Assembly (NCBI GenBank): GCA_007570785.1
Contig: ML660777.1
Location: 7,726,866 to 7,790,865, forward strand
DNA: 64,000 nucleotides
Reading direction: 5' to 3'
DNA from: Antilocapra americana
Taxonomy: Eukaryota; Chordata; Mammalia; Artiodactyla; Antilocapridae
Shown here: in pieces, positions 35,604-47,687 of the stretch
Position numbering within the stretch: the stretch's first letter is position 1
How the letters are laid out: every line of letters starts with the position of its first letter
Program-made: the position numbers and the translations under genes
Notes under the pieces: model-generated
Told to the model about the DNA's origin: nothing
The model's input: only the letters and a program-made list of their open reading frames with translations
Databases searched by the model: none

Positions 35604-36483
35604 CACTTGAGAATAAATTTTAAAACCAAAAGAGGCAAAAAGTCGATCTGCATATTCACTCTTTTCTTATTCTTCCAATAATTACATAATATTTCACTTT
35701 CCTAAATAAGAAGCATAGCTGAAATGTAACATATTGCTTGGAGAAAAGTATGTGCAAAATATATCTATCATGGTCACATTATAATCTCCAGCCTGAAATC
35801 ATAGGGAACTTTTTATACATAACATATAAAGTGTATAGTTCCTTCTAATATATCTTTTGCCTTTATTCCTCTATCCCTACATGTTGATAATATAAACTTA
35901 TCTTTGTTATTTTTATCTAATTCACCCTGAATATACACCATTGTTTGTGAGGCTAAATGACTGAACTTGGTGACATATTCACTTCATGCAGCTCCTTGCA
36001 CTTTAGAATTTGGTTTAAAATACAATACTGACATATTTTTCATGCTATTTTAATAACTGAAAGCCTGGAAGCTGTGACAAATTAAGCTCTCTCAGAAGTC
36101 AAGAATAACCATGGTTCAAATGATGTCCTTCCATTCCTAGCAGAATCATGACCTGACTAAACTTTTCAAATTATAAGATATATTGAATAATTCCTTTGTA
36201 CTGGCTTAATGAATATGAATATTAAAGGATGTTTCTTAGAGTTAGAGTGAGTTTGAATCACTTATCACTAACTTATTATTAATTGAATGGCTTTGGGTTA
36301 CATATTTGAGAATGTTATTCCTCATTTAGAAAATATAGATACCAAAAAGTATTCATAGTAGGGTAGTTTTATAGAATACATAATCTTTAGTAAATGTTTA
36401 TTAAATATTTTAAATGGCTAATCTTCCTAAAGAGATGCTTTTTAAAGTAGGAGTGTATTGAATTTCTTATTTTATTCTGATAA

Positions 36484-36489
<6 letters not shown>
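35604..36489. other. Mostly unassigned; MIR remnant at about 36240-36410
   Basis: The 36240-36410 block ('gtttgaatcacttatcacta', 'cctcatttagaaaatataga', 'tagtaaatgtttattaaata') is in MIR order on the plus strand. The rest is unassigned AT-rich DNA. Confidence 0.5.

Positions 36490-36533
<44 letters not shown>
36490..36533. repeat. (TA)22 microsatellite
   Basis: A 44-base uninterrupted TA run, able to form a cruciform. Translations across it are meaningless. Confidence 0.98.
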
Positions 36534-36535
<2 letters not shown>

Positions 36536-37239
36536 ATAAAGTATGCCCAGAAACGCACTTCTGTTCCATTCAGTCTGATACAATTTTGCCTCAAGTCTCA
36601 AAAGTGTTCTTAGCAATGACTTTCATGTTGCCAAATCTGATGGAGACACATCTGCCCTTTCTTCACCAGATGTCTAAGACATTTTGAACTAGGTGGCTAT
36701 TCTGTTCCTAAATAATGAATTTTCTTAGGATTCAGTTTTAAGCTCTGTAGTGTCTTTCTATACCTTCTCTTGCTTGAAAATCCCACCAAAACTGATCATT
36801 CATGTCAGCTGAATATAATAAAGCAACTCAAGGACTAGCTTTAACTCTTAAAAAATAAGTATTTCCTAAGATGAGAACTCCTTTAAATTTCATAAAAAAT
36901 ACTGGCTCACATAACTATCCTTTTCTTCTTTTCACATATTATGAAAGAGGAAATTTCACCCTTCTTATCAATGACCACACTTTCTAACTACTCTGGCTAT
37001 CATGTGCACTCATGTTTTAAAAACACAAATACTGTCAATTATATTACCCTTCTGCAATCAGCTATGCTGTCATTAATGGATAGTTTATCTGTATTTAAAG
37101 ATGTTGTAGACACCCATCCTCTATAAAACAACAACAACAGTAATAACAATAACATTTTATCTTTTCTTGAACTATCAATTTATCTTTCTCCCGCATGTAA
37201 AAGGAAAAATATCAAAAAATGTTTATTCAACATTTTTTA
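36534..37239. other. No recognised gene; short AAC-rich run at 37127-37153
   Basis: AT-rich unassigned sequence. The 61-codon plus frame at 36941-37126 shows no domain. Confidence 0.45.
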
Positions 37240-37525
37240 TCATCATTCTTTCACTTCTACTAGGTATTCAATTCCAAACCTATCTTGCCCCACACCACCA
37301 CTAAAACACTTCTTGATAAGGATTTATGTGCCCTTCATGTACCTAAATTCACTTTCAACATTTCTCAATAGACTGTCCTCTCTGTCCTTGATCTCTGTGA
37401 TATCAAGTACTTCTGATTTCTCTCTTATTACCCTTCTGATTGTTCTCTATCAATGCCCTTTGTGAATTCCTTTTCTTCCTTTTATATAAGCTCCTCTCTC
37501 TGAGTTTGGTTCTTGACAGTTTTGT
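37240..37525 (+). mobile_element. L2 LINE remnant, sense
   Basis: 'cacaccaccactaaaacact', 'ttatgtgcccttcatgtacc' and the CT-rich run to 'gagtttggttcttgacag' follow the RT-coding region of L2. Diverged and frameless. Confidence 0.55.
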
Positions 37526-37526
37526 A

Positions 37527-37588
37527 CCTGGCAGACTACAGTCCATGAGGTTGCAAAGGGTTGGACGTGACTGAAGCGACTGAGCACA
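37527..37588 (+). mobile_element. Bov-tA 3' end, sense, feeding a compound microsatellite
   Basis: 'cctggcagactacagtccat' to 'gactgaagcgactgagcac' is the last 60 bases of the SINE. It is followed within about 8 bases by a (TG)n(TA)n tract. Confidence 0.85.
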
Positions 37589-37596
37589 TATGCAGA

Positions 37597-37641
37597 TGTG
37601 TGTGTGTGTGTGTGTGTATTTATATATATATATATATATAT
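37597..37641. repeat. Compound (TG)10(TA)n microsatellite
   Basis: TG units at 37597-37617 pass into TA units ending near 37641, just after a SINE 3' end. Confidence 0.95.
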
Positions 37642-37679
37642 TTGTACTTATACTCTATATTCTCATGTGAAATTCAAAT

Positions 37680-38115
37680 GCGTAAGTCCAACTATCTTTG
37701 TAAGGACCATAGGGAGATATATAAAATCATACACACAGTAAGGTTCTCATATCTTAAGTTAAAGCCACAATCTCAAGCCACAGTCCAGATCAGGATTTGG
37801 ATATTTTCTGCATTCCAGAGGACTCCTTCATTCCCGTTTCTGATCAATAATTTCCCTAGTCTAATTGATTTTGCCAGCTGTTAAACTAAACATAAGTAGA
37901 TTCATACTTTTGTATCTAATTTCTTTCATTCAGCACCATGTCTGTGAGAGCCATTCATATTATATGCAGCAGTAATTTATTTTGTGCCGTTGTATATTAT
38001 TCTATTATATGAATATATCACAATATATTTTTATTCTCATTTTCACTGAGATTGGGTAATTTGGCTTCCACAAGTGAATTCTGTAGACATTTTTATATAT
38101 GGCAGTAGGTGACAT
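37680..38115 (-). mobile_element. Ancient L1 (L1M-type) 3' region, antisense
   Basis: 'ttcattcagcaccatgtctg', 'gtatattattctattatatg' and 'aatatatcacaatatatttt' match the antisense 3' region of old L1s. The left boundary is vague. Confidence 0.55.
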
Positions 38116-38125
38116 AAGCATTTAT

Positions 38126-38345
38126 TCCCAGGTGGCTCTAGTGGTAAAGAACCCAGCTGGTAATGCAGGAGGCCTAAGAGATGCAGCTTTGATCCTTGGG
38201 TTGGGATGCTCTCTTGTAGAAGAAAATGGCAACCTCCTCCAATATTCTTGCCTGGAAAATCCTGTGGACAAAGGAGCCTGGCTGCCTACAGTTATCATGG
38301 TCGCACAGATTTGGACACTATTGAAGTGACCTAGCATAGCACATG
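38126..38345 (+). mobile_element. Bov-tA SINE (variant head 'ggctctagtgg')
   Basis: The head reads 'cccaggtggctctagtggta' and includes 'aatgcaggaggcctaagaga', a variant block shared with the copy at 51631. The body and 3' end follow. Full length. Confidence 0.92.
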
Positions 38346-38759
38346 TTTCTCCATACAATATTTGGTCTTTCAAAAGACTTTAAATAATTGTGTTTTAAGA
38401 TAATTTTCAATAGTTAAGTGGTTATTTTGGGGAGAACGGGTTAAAGAATTCCTCAGACCACCATTCTGCTTAATTTTCTTAATCAATACCATTATTTTTT
38501 GTTGGCTTTTTTCTCTTGTTTAGCTTTTTAGTTTTAATTTTTGTGTTATTCTTTGTAAGATTATCTTTGATATTGCAATATGACTATTAATAATTTCAAT
38601 GTATATCAAATAATGTAGGAATTCCAAATAATACAAGAGTCTTAACATAGTTTAAATCAATTTTCCTTCTCTTTTCTTTTAGAGTATTATTGTTGTTTGG
38701 TTTAAACACAATATCTCTCAAAACATTGTTACCCACTCTTTTATGTGGTAAATATTTCT
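38346..38759. other. No recognised gene or repeat
   Basis: AT-rich, possibly a continuation of the old L1 to the left. Confidence 0.4.
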
Positions 38760-41045
38760 TTTTAAGGGAGTAGAGTTACTCTTCAGACTATTAAAACTGG
38801 AAAATGGACAAACCATATAAAAATTACTTTCAAGTCATTGGATATCAGGCAATGAAATAGAAAGTCCCCTAAATGACAGATGAGGAGATCTCCATGATAA
38901 ACTCAGCTTCCTGCCTTGAGAAAGTCCCCACTCTGTGGTACAGGAAGAGGTAAAGGGTATAGCCTTACCTACTACCTGAGTTGACAGGGAATTGAGGTCC
39001 AAAAGACCAAAGCAGCCAGAGTTCACAGGATAATAGAATACCTGAAAACTGAGAGCTGCATGGAATATTCCAGATAGTTGCTAAAGTTCTCCATGAGTAT
39101 TCAGTTGAGTACAGATAAGTTCATGCACATAAGGAAAGTACTCATGCTTGGCAGCAGGGGTTGAGGGGTGGGGGAAAACTCCTGGAAATGTCAGAGGTAA
39201 CAGTACCTGGGACTTATACTCAAGGTTGTTAATAATACCTATTCCCACCACTCAAACTGGAAAACTTCTTATTTATACTTGATCGAGGTATTAGTTTCTT
39301 TGAGCTAATACTAAGTTGGTTAAGTGGCTTAACCAACATAAATTTATTTTTCTGGAGGTTAGATGTCCAAGATCAGGGTGGCCGCGGCACTGGTATCTGT
39401 ATCTCCGCCTGGCTTACAGGTGACCACCTTCTTGTCCTGTGCTTATGTAGCTTTTCTCTGTGTATAGGATCCTCCTATCACTTCCTCTTTTTATAAAGAA
39501 ACTGGCCCTGTTGGATTAGGAGTAGACTGTTATGGCCTCATGTAACTTTTATTACCTCTTTAAAGGTCCTGTCTTTAAATATAGTCCCATTGGGGATTAG
39601 GAATTAAATATTTGAATTTGGGGGAAACACAATTCAATCCATAACAACAAATGCTCTTAGTGGGTGACTATTTAGCCCTAAGAAGAGACTGCTTCAGGCC
39701 CCTTAAAAATCTTAAAAGCAAAATCAGAAGGTATCTGTTTCCAAGTGAGTAGCTTATATCCTAGAACAAAGCTCGGGAATATTGTACAATTATACAGAGT
39801 TCCAGCATTCAATAAGTTAAAACTAAAAGTACCTGGTGTTTAGTACAAAATTATTAGCCATGCAATGAAGCAGAAAAATATAACTGATAATAACAAAAGT
39901 AAACATCTCATAATGGGATTGGATAAAAAATAACCAACTATATATTGTCTTATAAGAAATACACTTTATGAAAACACAAAATTAGGATACAATGTAAAAA
40001 AATATACTGGATTGACTATATTGATAACAAAAGTAATTTTTACAGCAAAAATTGCTAATAAAAAGTTTGCTTAATAATGATGAAGGAGTCAGTTCATGAA
40101 TAGGACATAACTATCTTGAATATTTATGTGCCTGAAGATGTAAATTCAAATCCCAGGAAGTAAAACTGATAGAACTTTCAGAATAAATAGACTAACCTAT
40201 AATTATACTAGGATATAATACCCTCTTTAGAATTAATAATATAAGTAGCAAAAAAAATAGAAGTGGTACAAATTTGAACACTATCAACCAATGTCACTTA
40301 ATTGGCATTTATGGAATACTTCACACAACATTAGAATGCACTTTTTTTTTCATATAAACACAGAATGTTTATTAAGGTAGAGCAAATCCTAGGCCATAAA
40401 ACAAGTCTCAGAAAACTTGGAAGGATAAAATCGTACAAAGTGTGTGCTCTAAATACAATGGGAAATATTTTAGAAATCAATAAAGTAAAAGCAAAAATAA
40501 GCAGTTGGAACCTAATTAAACTTAAAAGTTTTGCACATCAATGAAAAGATCAACAAAACAAAAGAAAACACCACCACCAACAACAACAAAAAAAACATAG
40601 ACTAGGAGAAAATGTTTGCAAATGATATGACTGACAGGGTTTAATATCTCTAATATATAAGTAGCCCATAGATCTTACATCTAAAGCAAGTTGTCACCCA
40701 AGAGACAACTATTGCCAGTGTCTATGAATCTAAAAAATAATTATCCAGAGTTTCAAAAGTTAGATATGATTCCATTTACTTAAAACTCTATAAAACAAAA
40801 CCTGATCCATATTGTCAGCAAGCAGATCAGTGATTGCCTAGAGAATAAACAGAAAGTGGCTGCAAGGAAGAATTACAAAATAGCAGAATGTGCTTTAGGA
40901 CTGATAGATTTCTTTATTACTTTGACTATGTGATTCTCTCAGGGTTATAACCAAGGTTGAAATGTACTATATTGCATTCTTTAAATAAGTGTAGTTAATT
41001 TTATATTATTGATACTTTAATGAAGCTGTTTAAAAATAATATGAA
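38760..41045 (+). mobile_element. Ancient L1 (L1M-type), sense, 5' region to 3' tail with deletions
   Basis: In sense order there is an old L1 5' region at 38760-39286 ('ggagatctccatgataaact', 'agaccaaagcagccagagtt'), which resumes after an LTR at 39647. Next comes endonuclease-region ORF2 ('actatcaaccaatgtcactt' near 40282; 'taggccataaaacaagtctc' near 40391). Then come an ORF2 late part ('gcacatcaatgaaaagatca') and a 3' UTR ending near 41045. Large internal stretches, including most of the RT, are missing. No frame is open. Confidence 0.7.
39287..39646 (-). mobile_element. MLT1-type MaLR LTR, antisense, inside old L1
   Basis: Antisense LTR landmarks are 'gtggcttaaccaacataaat', 'ttttctggaggttagatgtc', 'gttggattaggagtagactg', 'ctctttaaaggtcctgtct' and the end 'cacaattcaatccataaca'. 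The L1 5' region continues on both sides, so the LTR inserted into that L1. Confidence 0.8.
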
Positions 41046-41111
41046 GAGATTTCTTTTTTTTTTTTCCTATCCTTTGAAGCTCCTTGTATAACATTCAGAT
41101 GATTTACTTCT

Positions 41112-41323
41112 TTGTTGTTGTTTAGTCACTAAGTTGTGTCTGACCCTTTTGTGACCTCATGAACTGTAACCCACCAGGTTCCTCTGTCCATGAGATTTCC
41201 CTGGCAGGAATACTGGAGTGGGTTGCCATTTCCTTCCACAGGGGATCTTCTCAAGCCAGGGATCAAACCCTCATCTCCTGCATAGACAAGTGGATTCTTT
41301 ACCACGGAACAACCAGGGAGCTT
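41112..41323 (-). mobile_element. Bov-tA SINE, antisense
   Basis: 'ttgttgttgtttagtcacta' at the left is the reverse 3' end; 'accacggaacaaccagggag' at the right is a degraded reverse head. The minus-strand frame at 41129-41368 is a SINE translation. Confidence 0.93.
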
Positions 41324-42879
41324 CTTAAACACAAGTAAAACTAACCTGAAAAATCTATCTTGTCTCATAATATTTGAGGAAGTGAGAATTAAGAAGTAGT
41401 CCTTTTGATTACTGATTTTCAGATATTATTTTATTATTCCATTCCAGCACTGGTTTGATTTTGCATGTAAGATTTTTATAGAGCATTAATTTTATTTGAA
41501 AATTATTATCTTAAAAATTTCCATCAGATAGTAGAGTGTTTTATATAGTACTTTTTGAAAAGAAAAAGAAAAAACCTTAGAAGACAGTTTTGATTCTGAA
41601 TCATTCTCTTGTGGAAAGCATAGGTGACATTTTTTCTTCCTTTCATTTGGAGTTCTGCACCAGAGCAGTGTGGGGGGAAGTGTATAGAATTCAATAGAGT
41701 GCTCTATAAATTTAAAGAAAAAAATGTTTTCCTTAGCTTGAAGGATAACTAAGCCTACAGTACTTCAGATTTCAGTCTTTATGAGGACTGTAGTGGATGA
41801 AAGTGATATTATAAGATAGCAGCAGAAAAGCTATCATTAATATATATGCTTCAAAAAGAAGAACTCTCAAATGTCATGATTTTTATGGTACATAAGTTTT
41901 GCAGAAAGTTTTGAGAGCTGGATTTAGTTGTAATTTGTTTTACCCAGTTTACTGTTACATTCCTTCCATTGGGAGAAAAGCCTTAATGAGTAACATCTAT
42001 GATATAGGCAAAAAAGCAAAAGAAAAAAGAAGCTTATGATCAAAATGCTATCTCAGGGTCAGGAGACACAATGTTTTATTTAGAAAATAAATATTTCTAA
42101 ACCTATAAATAAAATAAATCTATAAAATAACACATTAGGACAAAATATGCAATAAAATAATATTGCATATATCAATATGCATTTATCAGTATAAAGAATA
42201 GCATATTTCAGTATAAAGAATAACATTTCTTTCCCATGTACATTTTAAGCAAATATGAATTTTGATTAAAGGGCTCCAAATATATTTACTTTGCCCATTG
42301 GTACTTGGAAGAACATTACACAATGAATCACCCTGACATGCAAGTCCCTCACAGATCCCAACCTACAATTCTAATTTTATATCCTACTTCTTTCCAACAA
42401 ATGTTTCATCCAGATTGTAAATATTCCACAAACATTTCATGCTTTCCTACTCTTGAACTTTTACTTACTATTTTCTTTACTATATTTTCTTTTCTCATCT
42501 CAGCACTCCGAAATCTTATATTTCTTTCAACACTCGATAAGATAATAGATAACATTTCCTTTGTTTATTACTTTGTATTCAAAAAATTCATTTTTCATCA
42601 AAACACTTTTCGTATTCTTTCCATCATTACAATTACTATTTACTAAATTTATCCTCCAATTAAAAAAAATGCCTCTCCTAATGTTTTAGCTGGTTAAAAC
42701 AGCAAAGTTAATGTATTTTAGAGATCTGAACTGAAAAATTATGTATTTATCTATAAATCTTATCCTCTGTTTAAATTACGTGGGAAATCATGTTAAAATA
42801 TGATTAGAAGTAGTGTTAACCTTGTGGGTAAGTCTTGAGTCCTATAGTAATATCATCTAAGTTTAAATCTATTATAAAT
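41324..42879. other. No recognised gene or named repeat
   Basis: AT-rich. The 113-codon plus frame at 42305-42646 starts with a non-ATG codon, is low in complexity (Ile/Phe/Ser-rich) and lacks domain signal; it may fall in an L2 remnant. Confidence 0.4.
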
Positions 42880-43250
42880 ATATATCATAGAGGATCCTAT
42901 ATTTTTGCTTTGACCTATTGGCCACTAAATCAAGTTCCTTTTTCTCTCCTCCATTTACTTTTCTTTTTCTCTAGCTCAGTATAACTCTCTTCCTCAATAT
43001 TCATACTTTAAATCCTTGGCAATTTCAATATTCTGATGAATGATAGTCCTAGTAACTCAGCACATCATATTCTATAACTACTCTAAGTGAGCTTTTCCTT
43101 CACGCTATCTCAAAATTTCATTGTATAATCATACCCCAGACAGTCACCACAAACTGCAATCTACCAATAATCTCTTAGCATGCTTCTGGTTTCCCCGATT
43201 TCCAGCTCACTCTCTCTGGTATCCTGACAGAAAAACAATAATTTAATTCC
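42880..43250 (+). mobile_element. Possible L2 LINE remnant, sense
   Basis: CT-rich text with 'acagtcaccacaaactgcaa' and 'ggtttccccgatttccagct' resembles the L2 mid region. Highly diverged. Confidence 0.42.
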
Positions 43251-43284
43251 TCTTGTAGGTCAGTCTCAAACCTATACAGGCATA

Positions 43285-43494
43285 AGTGAAAGTGAAGTCG
43301 CTCAGTAGTGTCCTACTCTTTGTGATCCCATGGACTGCAGCCTACCAGGCTCCTCTGTCCATGGGATTTTCCAGGCAAGAGTACTGGAGTGGGTTGCCAT
43401 ATCCTTGTCTAGGGGATTTTCCCAACCCAGGGATCGAACCTGGGTCTCCCATGTTGTAGGCAGATGCTTTAAGGTCTGAGCCACCAGGGAAGTA
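43285..43494 (-). mobile_element. Bov-tA SINE, antisense
   Basis: The complete antisense copy runs from 'gtgaaagtgaagtcgctcag' to 'ctgagccaccagggaagta' and is close to the usual sequence. The two overlapping minus-strand frames (43302-43551) are its sense-strand translations. Confidence 0.96.
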
Positions 43495-44339
43495 CAGAGA
43501 AGTCCCTGTACTGTACAAGCATGGTACAAGGATAAAAACTGAGATCCACATTCTATGTGTCTAAATATTTAGACTTTCATATCAACTAACAAATTAAAAT
43601 TAAATAAGTTGCTACTTCCTTCCTTACAAATATATCTTCATGATGACTAAGAAGTTTTATATAATTAAAAGTTGAAAAAAATATAAAATTTGGTGTGGAC
43701 AGTGCTGGGAGGACATTCTGCCTACCGTATACCTTTTGTTTAATATCCTACAAAGTTTAGTGACATTTCCCTATAGTCCTGATTTTTGAATAATATTCAT
43801 ATATATATATATATATATACACATATGAATATATGTGTATGTTTTTGTGTATATGTGTGCGTGCATATAAGGAATTAGCCATATAGATGAGGCTAGATCA
43901 ATTATCTGGTGAATGAGCCCAGACCCTTCTCCAGTATCAGCCACTCTATAAAGATTTGCTGTTCATAGTCTTTAAAAAGAAAATCTGAAATATTGAACAT
44001 TTGGTAAAGTTCCTATAATGAGATATATAAAAAATAAATGTAAGTTCAAATCCCTTTTCATACTGTAAATAAATACAACATAGGTGACTCTGAAAATGCA
44101 TAATTTAAAAGAATATATATCTTCTTTGATTGTCATTTTGAAATTTCATATGTTATTTCCCTTGGAAATGTCAACTTTTCCTAAAATTTTCTTTATGACA
44201 TAAATTAGGGTTATGGAGATTATCTTCTTTTAGTATAAGATGTAGTGTTAACGTGTGAAATTCTTTTAAATTTAAATCACCTTTGTTATTATGCATTTGT
44301 AATTCTATACTAGTGTTTCCTTATTAATCTTTTTTATCC
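43495..44339. other. Unassigned; imperfect (AT)n with inverted repeat at 43799-43860
   Basis: The AT run 43799-43819 is followed by CACATAT-GAAT-ATATGTG (43820-43837), a small perfect hairpin, then TG/TA-mixed sequence. No gene is seen. Confidence 0.5.
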
Positions 44340-45559
44340 TCTATAGCGCTTGTCATTTATCTTTCCTTACTGAAATCTTAAGTTAGAGTTCACATTTATA
44401 ACAAAACTCTGCCAATTCTACCTTCTAAGCTGCTTCTTCTACCATAATTATAGTCTTGGTTCTGGATAAATTAAGAAAATTAATATAAAAAAAATTAAAT
44501 TTGTGAGCTTAATGTTTTAAATGTGACTCAGTAGAATTCATAAAAGGAACCAAGAACTCTCCTAAAAGTCAGTCTTTGAACCAGCCATTTCAGTTCTGAC
44601 TTAACCAGAGTGTTAAAGAACCGAGGTTTTGGGGGTATTTTTAATATGAGGAATTCTGTTATTTTCACTAAAATTCCAGCAAAGAAAGCTTATAACTCAT
44701 TTTCATTTTTATATTTCTCTGTTATTTCAACAACTGAATATCAACATTGCTACATGATAAAAAATATTGTCTCTTTCCCATCATTTTTAGCATTATTCAG
44801 AAATACTGATAGGTTCTCTGTGCCAGATATTCTGTTTTTCGTTAATATTTTGGCAGTAGCACCAAGTTTGACACTAGAACATTTTAACTTGGAATCATAA
44901 TTGTGTTTATGTATTCATGGGCTTAAAATTATGCAGAATACTTTAGATAAAACATATCCCAACACAGTTTCATTAAATTTGTTTCTGAAAGCATAATTCA
45001 CATGATTTTTTTCTCTAAATTACTAGCAGGGAGCCACTTTCCCTGACTACTCTTTTTTCATATAAACTTTTTCATAAACCTGTACTTCATTAGTTTTTTA
45101 ATCTTTACTGAATGAAAATTATACAAAACATGAGAACATGCATCTTCTTTCCAAAAAGCTGCAAGCAGTGTCTAAAACAGACTAAAATCAATGAATTTAG
45201 TAAAATAGGGGAAGAACATTGAAGTTAGTCCAATAATTATGTCCACAATGCCAAATTACTCTTTCTAACAGTTTTAAGGTTATATGAGTATCAAGCGGAA
45301 TTTCAGTTAAGTAAACTCAGAAGAAGGAAAATAAATACATAATTTATTTGAAAAAATATTAAAATATTTATAATATGCAGAAAGAGGGCCTGTGATTTAC
45401 TAAAATAAACATTATTCTAAATACATAAATATAATTCCAGGTACCCATGCTCAAACTCTGTTGTACAAGAAATAATTCATTATTTCTCATAAATAAATTT
45501 GTATTTGAAATCCTATTTCCCCATTAGTTTGGAAAGAAATTCAATTTTACCATTATTGT
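44340..45559. other. No recognised gene; possible L2 scrap near 44395-44460
   Basis: 'gccaattctaccttctaag' recalls L2 coding sequence; the remainder is unassigned. The 96-codon plus frame 44610-44900 starts with a non-ATG codon and shows no domain. Confidence 0.4.
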
Positions 45560-45870
45560 GATTTCTTTCACACACACTAGAAGTTGAACAAGGTCTCAAG
45601 TTTGGGATGCAGAGTGGAAAGGCTCCAATTCAAAGAAGGGCATTCAGGAAGGCTTGATCTTCCACCCAGGTGGCTAACCGCAAGTACCCACGTTATCCTA
45701 ACCCTGTGGCCCCATAAAAGCAGGAAAAGCCAAGCCATCCATTCAGTGGTCAGGTTTTGCGTCCTCTTTGCAGACTGAAAGGCTTGGTACCCAAGAGTCT
45801 GTCTTGCTATTTGACAATATAATCATTCGCCTTTGAAATCTTAACTCAAATTCCAGGATTCAAGAGGTGG
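45560..45870 (+). promoter_or_regulatory. Promoter- or LTR-like block, uncertain
   Basis: This 300-base island is clearly less AT-rich than its surroundings. It has CATAAAAGC (TATA-like) at 45713-45721 in the context 'ccctgtggccccataaaagc'. About 25-30 bases downstream lies a plausible start-site region. No polyadenylation signal, TG...CA ends or flanking duplication were found, so an LTR origin is not shown. The 64-codon plus frame at 45584-45778 has a non-ATG start. Confidence 0.25.
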
Positions 45871-46219
45871 GGTGTAGATCATAGTCACTCTTTAACTCCA
45901 AAGTAAATTGCCTGCTGGCCTTGTGCAAATTGCTACCATTATCTCAACCTCAGCAATCCCAATAACCTACCTTTTTCTCTTTCCCCCAGCAAACTGTGTT
46001 CCATAAATCCCAGGTTTCTAATAAGAAAACCAGGAGGGAAATTGTCCTTTGGCAACTTCTGTCAGTCAAGTTAATAGGGTTGGAAATATTATGAAAACAG
46101 ATCACAAACACAAAATTAATAGCATGGGATTTTATCTGATATAGCCTTTGATTTGGTTCTTTCAACCAAGGTAACTTTCTACTACTTTATTATGTATGTA
46201 GGTATATATTTATATTTCT
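45871..46219. other. No recognised gene or repeat
   Basis: Unassigned sequence before the SINE. Confidence 0.45.
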
Positions 46220-46230
46220 ATTTATATACT
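46220..46230. repeat. Target-site duplication, left copy
   Basis: ATTTATATACT pairs with ATTTATGTACT at 46438-46448, one mismatch in eleven. Confidence 0.75.
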
Positions 46231-46437
46231 TGTTTGGTTCCTAAGTTGTGTTGGACTCTTTTGTGACCCCATGGACTGTAGCCCATCAGGCTCCTCTGTC
46301 CATGGCAGTTCCCAGGCAAGAATACTGGAGTGGGTTGCCATTTCCTTCTCCAGGGGATCTTCCCGACCCAGGGACTGAACCTGCACTCCTACAATGACAG
46401 GTGAATTCTTTACTGCTTAGCCACCAGAGAAGCCTAC
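46231..46437 (-). mobile_element. Bov-tA SINE, antisense, with target-site duplication
   Basis: The complete antisense copy runs from 'ggttcctaagttgtgttgga' to 'cttagccaccagagaagcc', flanked by near-identical 11-bp repeats. Confidence 0.95.
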
Positions 46438-46448
46438 ATTTATGTACT
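46438..46448. repeat. Target-site duplication, right copy
   Basis: ATTTATGTACT, partner of 46220-46230. Confidence 0.75.
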
Positions 46449-47259
46449 ACATTCTCTAAAAGGAATGGAACAATCATTCATCTTTTCTAAAAGAAGTTTC
46501 TAAACTAACACATAGTCTAGAAAGCTTTCACATTTTTAAACATGAGAACTAATGAATAAGCATCATGGAGAATTTAAATACATAGTAATGGAATCATATC
46601 CATAATTTAAACCCCAATCATAAATTTTATTATATTAGGTTAATCTTGTAATAAAATACAAATAATAATTGGAAAGAAAGCCTTACAAAAGACTTAGAAA
46701 TATGGTATAAAAATATAGAAATAAATGTTATGATAAGAGAACAAAAGCACTGTGGCCTGGCCTGGTTCTGCCATAAAACAAAGCAAAACAGAAGATGTTG
46801 AACAAGTGTTTTCCATAATCTGACTCTAATTATGTTATTCATTTTTTAAAGATCTCTCATGGGAAGATGAGATTTCTCAATGTCAGATTTAGTTTTGCTC
46901 AATATCAAATTATAAATTTATCTTTGAGAGTTAGTATTCCCATCTCACAGAACTAGCTGGGGCTAGTTGTCACTTTCTTTGTGGCAGTAATAGATGAACA
47001 TACTAGGGGCATTTATTTCATTAGCAATGAATACCAGACTGGTGTAAAGCTTTATTTCCAATTATTATTTCTATTAGAATATATGAAAAATGTAAAGGAA
47101 AAAAAATAATAATCAGGATACACATTGTAACTTAATTTTGACTCTTGTAAATTTAAATCTCTAGTTACTTCTTTTTAAGCTGTTTATATGTTAGAACAAA
47201 ACAACCTGATTGATTTTAAAAAACAAAATTTTTTTCTAAAATATTTCTGACATATAGGA
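46449..47259. other. No recognised gene or repeat
   Basis: AT-rich unassigned sequence. Confidence 0.45.
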
Positions 47260-47676
47260 ATATATAATACTCATGCAGAGCTTTAATAATAGTAATACAA
47301 AATATAAAGTAACCATCAGTGAACCCACCACTGAGCTTGACAAATGTAACTTGGAATGTCTTATGTAACTTCTTGAATTTTTGTCTAGATTTACTGAAAA
47401 TATTCCTTCAAAAATATTCATGCTTTGTGTCGACTGGCTTCTTTCACACAATACTATCATTTAAGAATTTATCAGATAGTTTGTCTCTAACTTTAGATCT
47501 TTCAATTTGATTGCTGTTAAGATAGTCTAATATTTGAATATACCATAATTTTTTCATCTCTTCTATTGTCTAGTTTTGAATCTTTCAAACAAGGATACTG
47601 TTTGCAAATATTATAAATATCTCCTGTACACAGATATATGAGTTATTGTTTTCTATGTTTTTGTCTACTGGATTAT
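47260..47676 (-). mobile_element. Ancient L1 3' region, antisense
   Basis: 'gactggcttctttcacacaa', 'tgaatataccataatttttt' and following text recall the antisense 3' region of old L1. The SINE at 47688 is inserted near its right end. Confidence 0.5.
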
Positions 47677-47687
47677 AGAGTAGAATA
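47677..47687. repeat. Target-site duplication, left copy
   Basis: AGAGTAGAATA here and at 47897-47907 is a perfect 11-bp pair. Confidence 0.9.

Noticed and set aside
42305..42646. 113-codon plus frame
   Set aside because: Non-ATG start, Ile/Phe/Ser-rich low complexity, in AT-rich DNA that may be an L2 relic.
43820..43837. CACATAT-GAAT-ATATGTG hairpin as a terminator or operator
   Set aside because: It is embedded in an imperfect AT/TG microsatellite, where such palindromes arise by chance.
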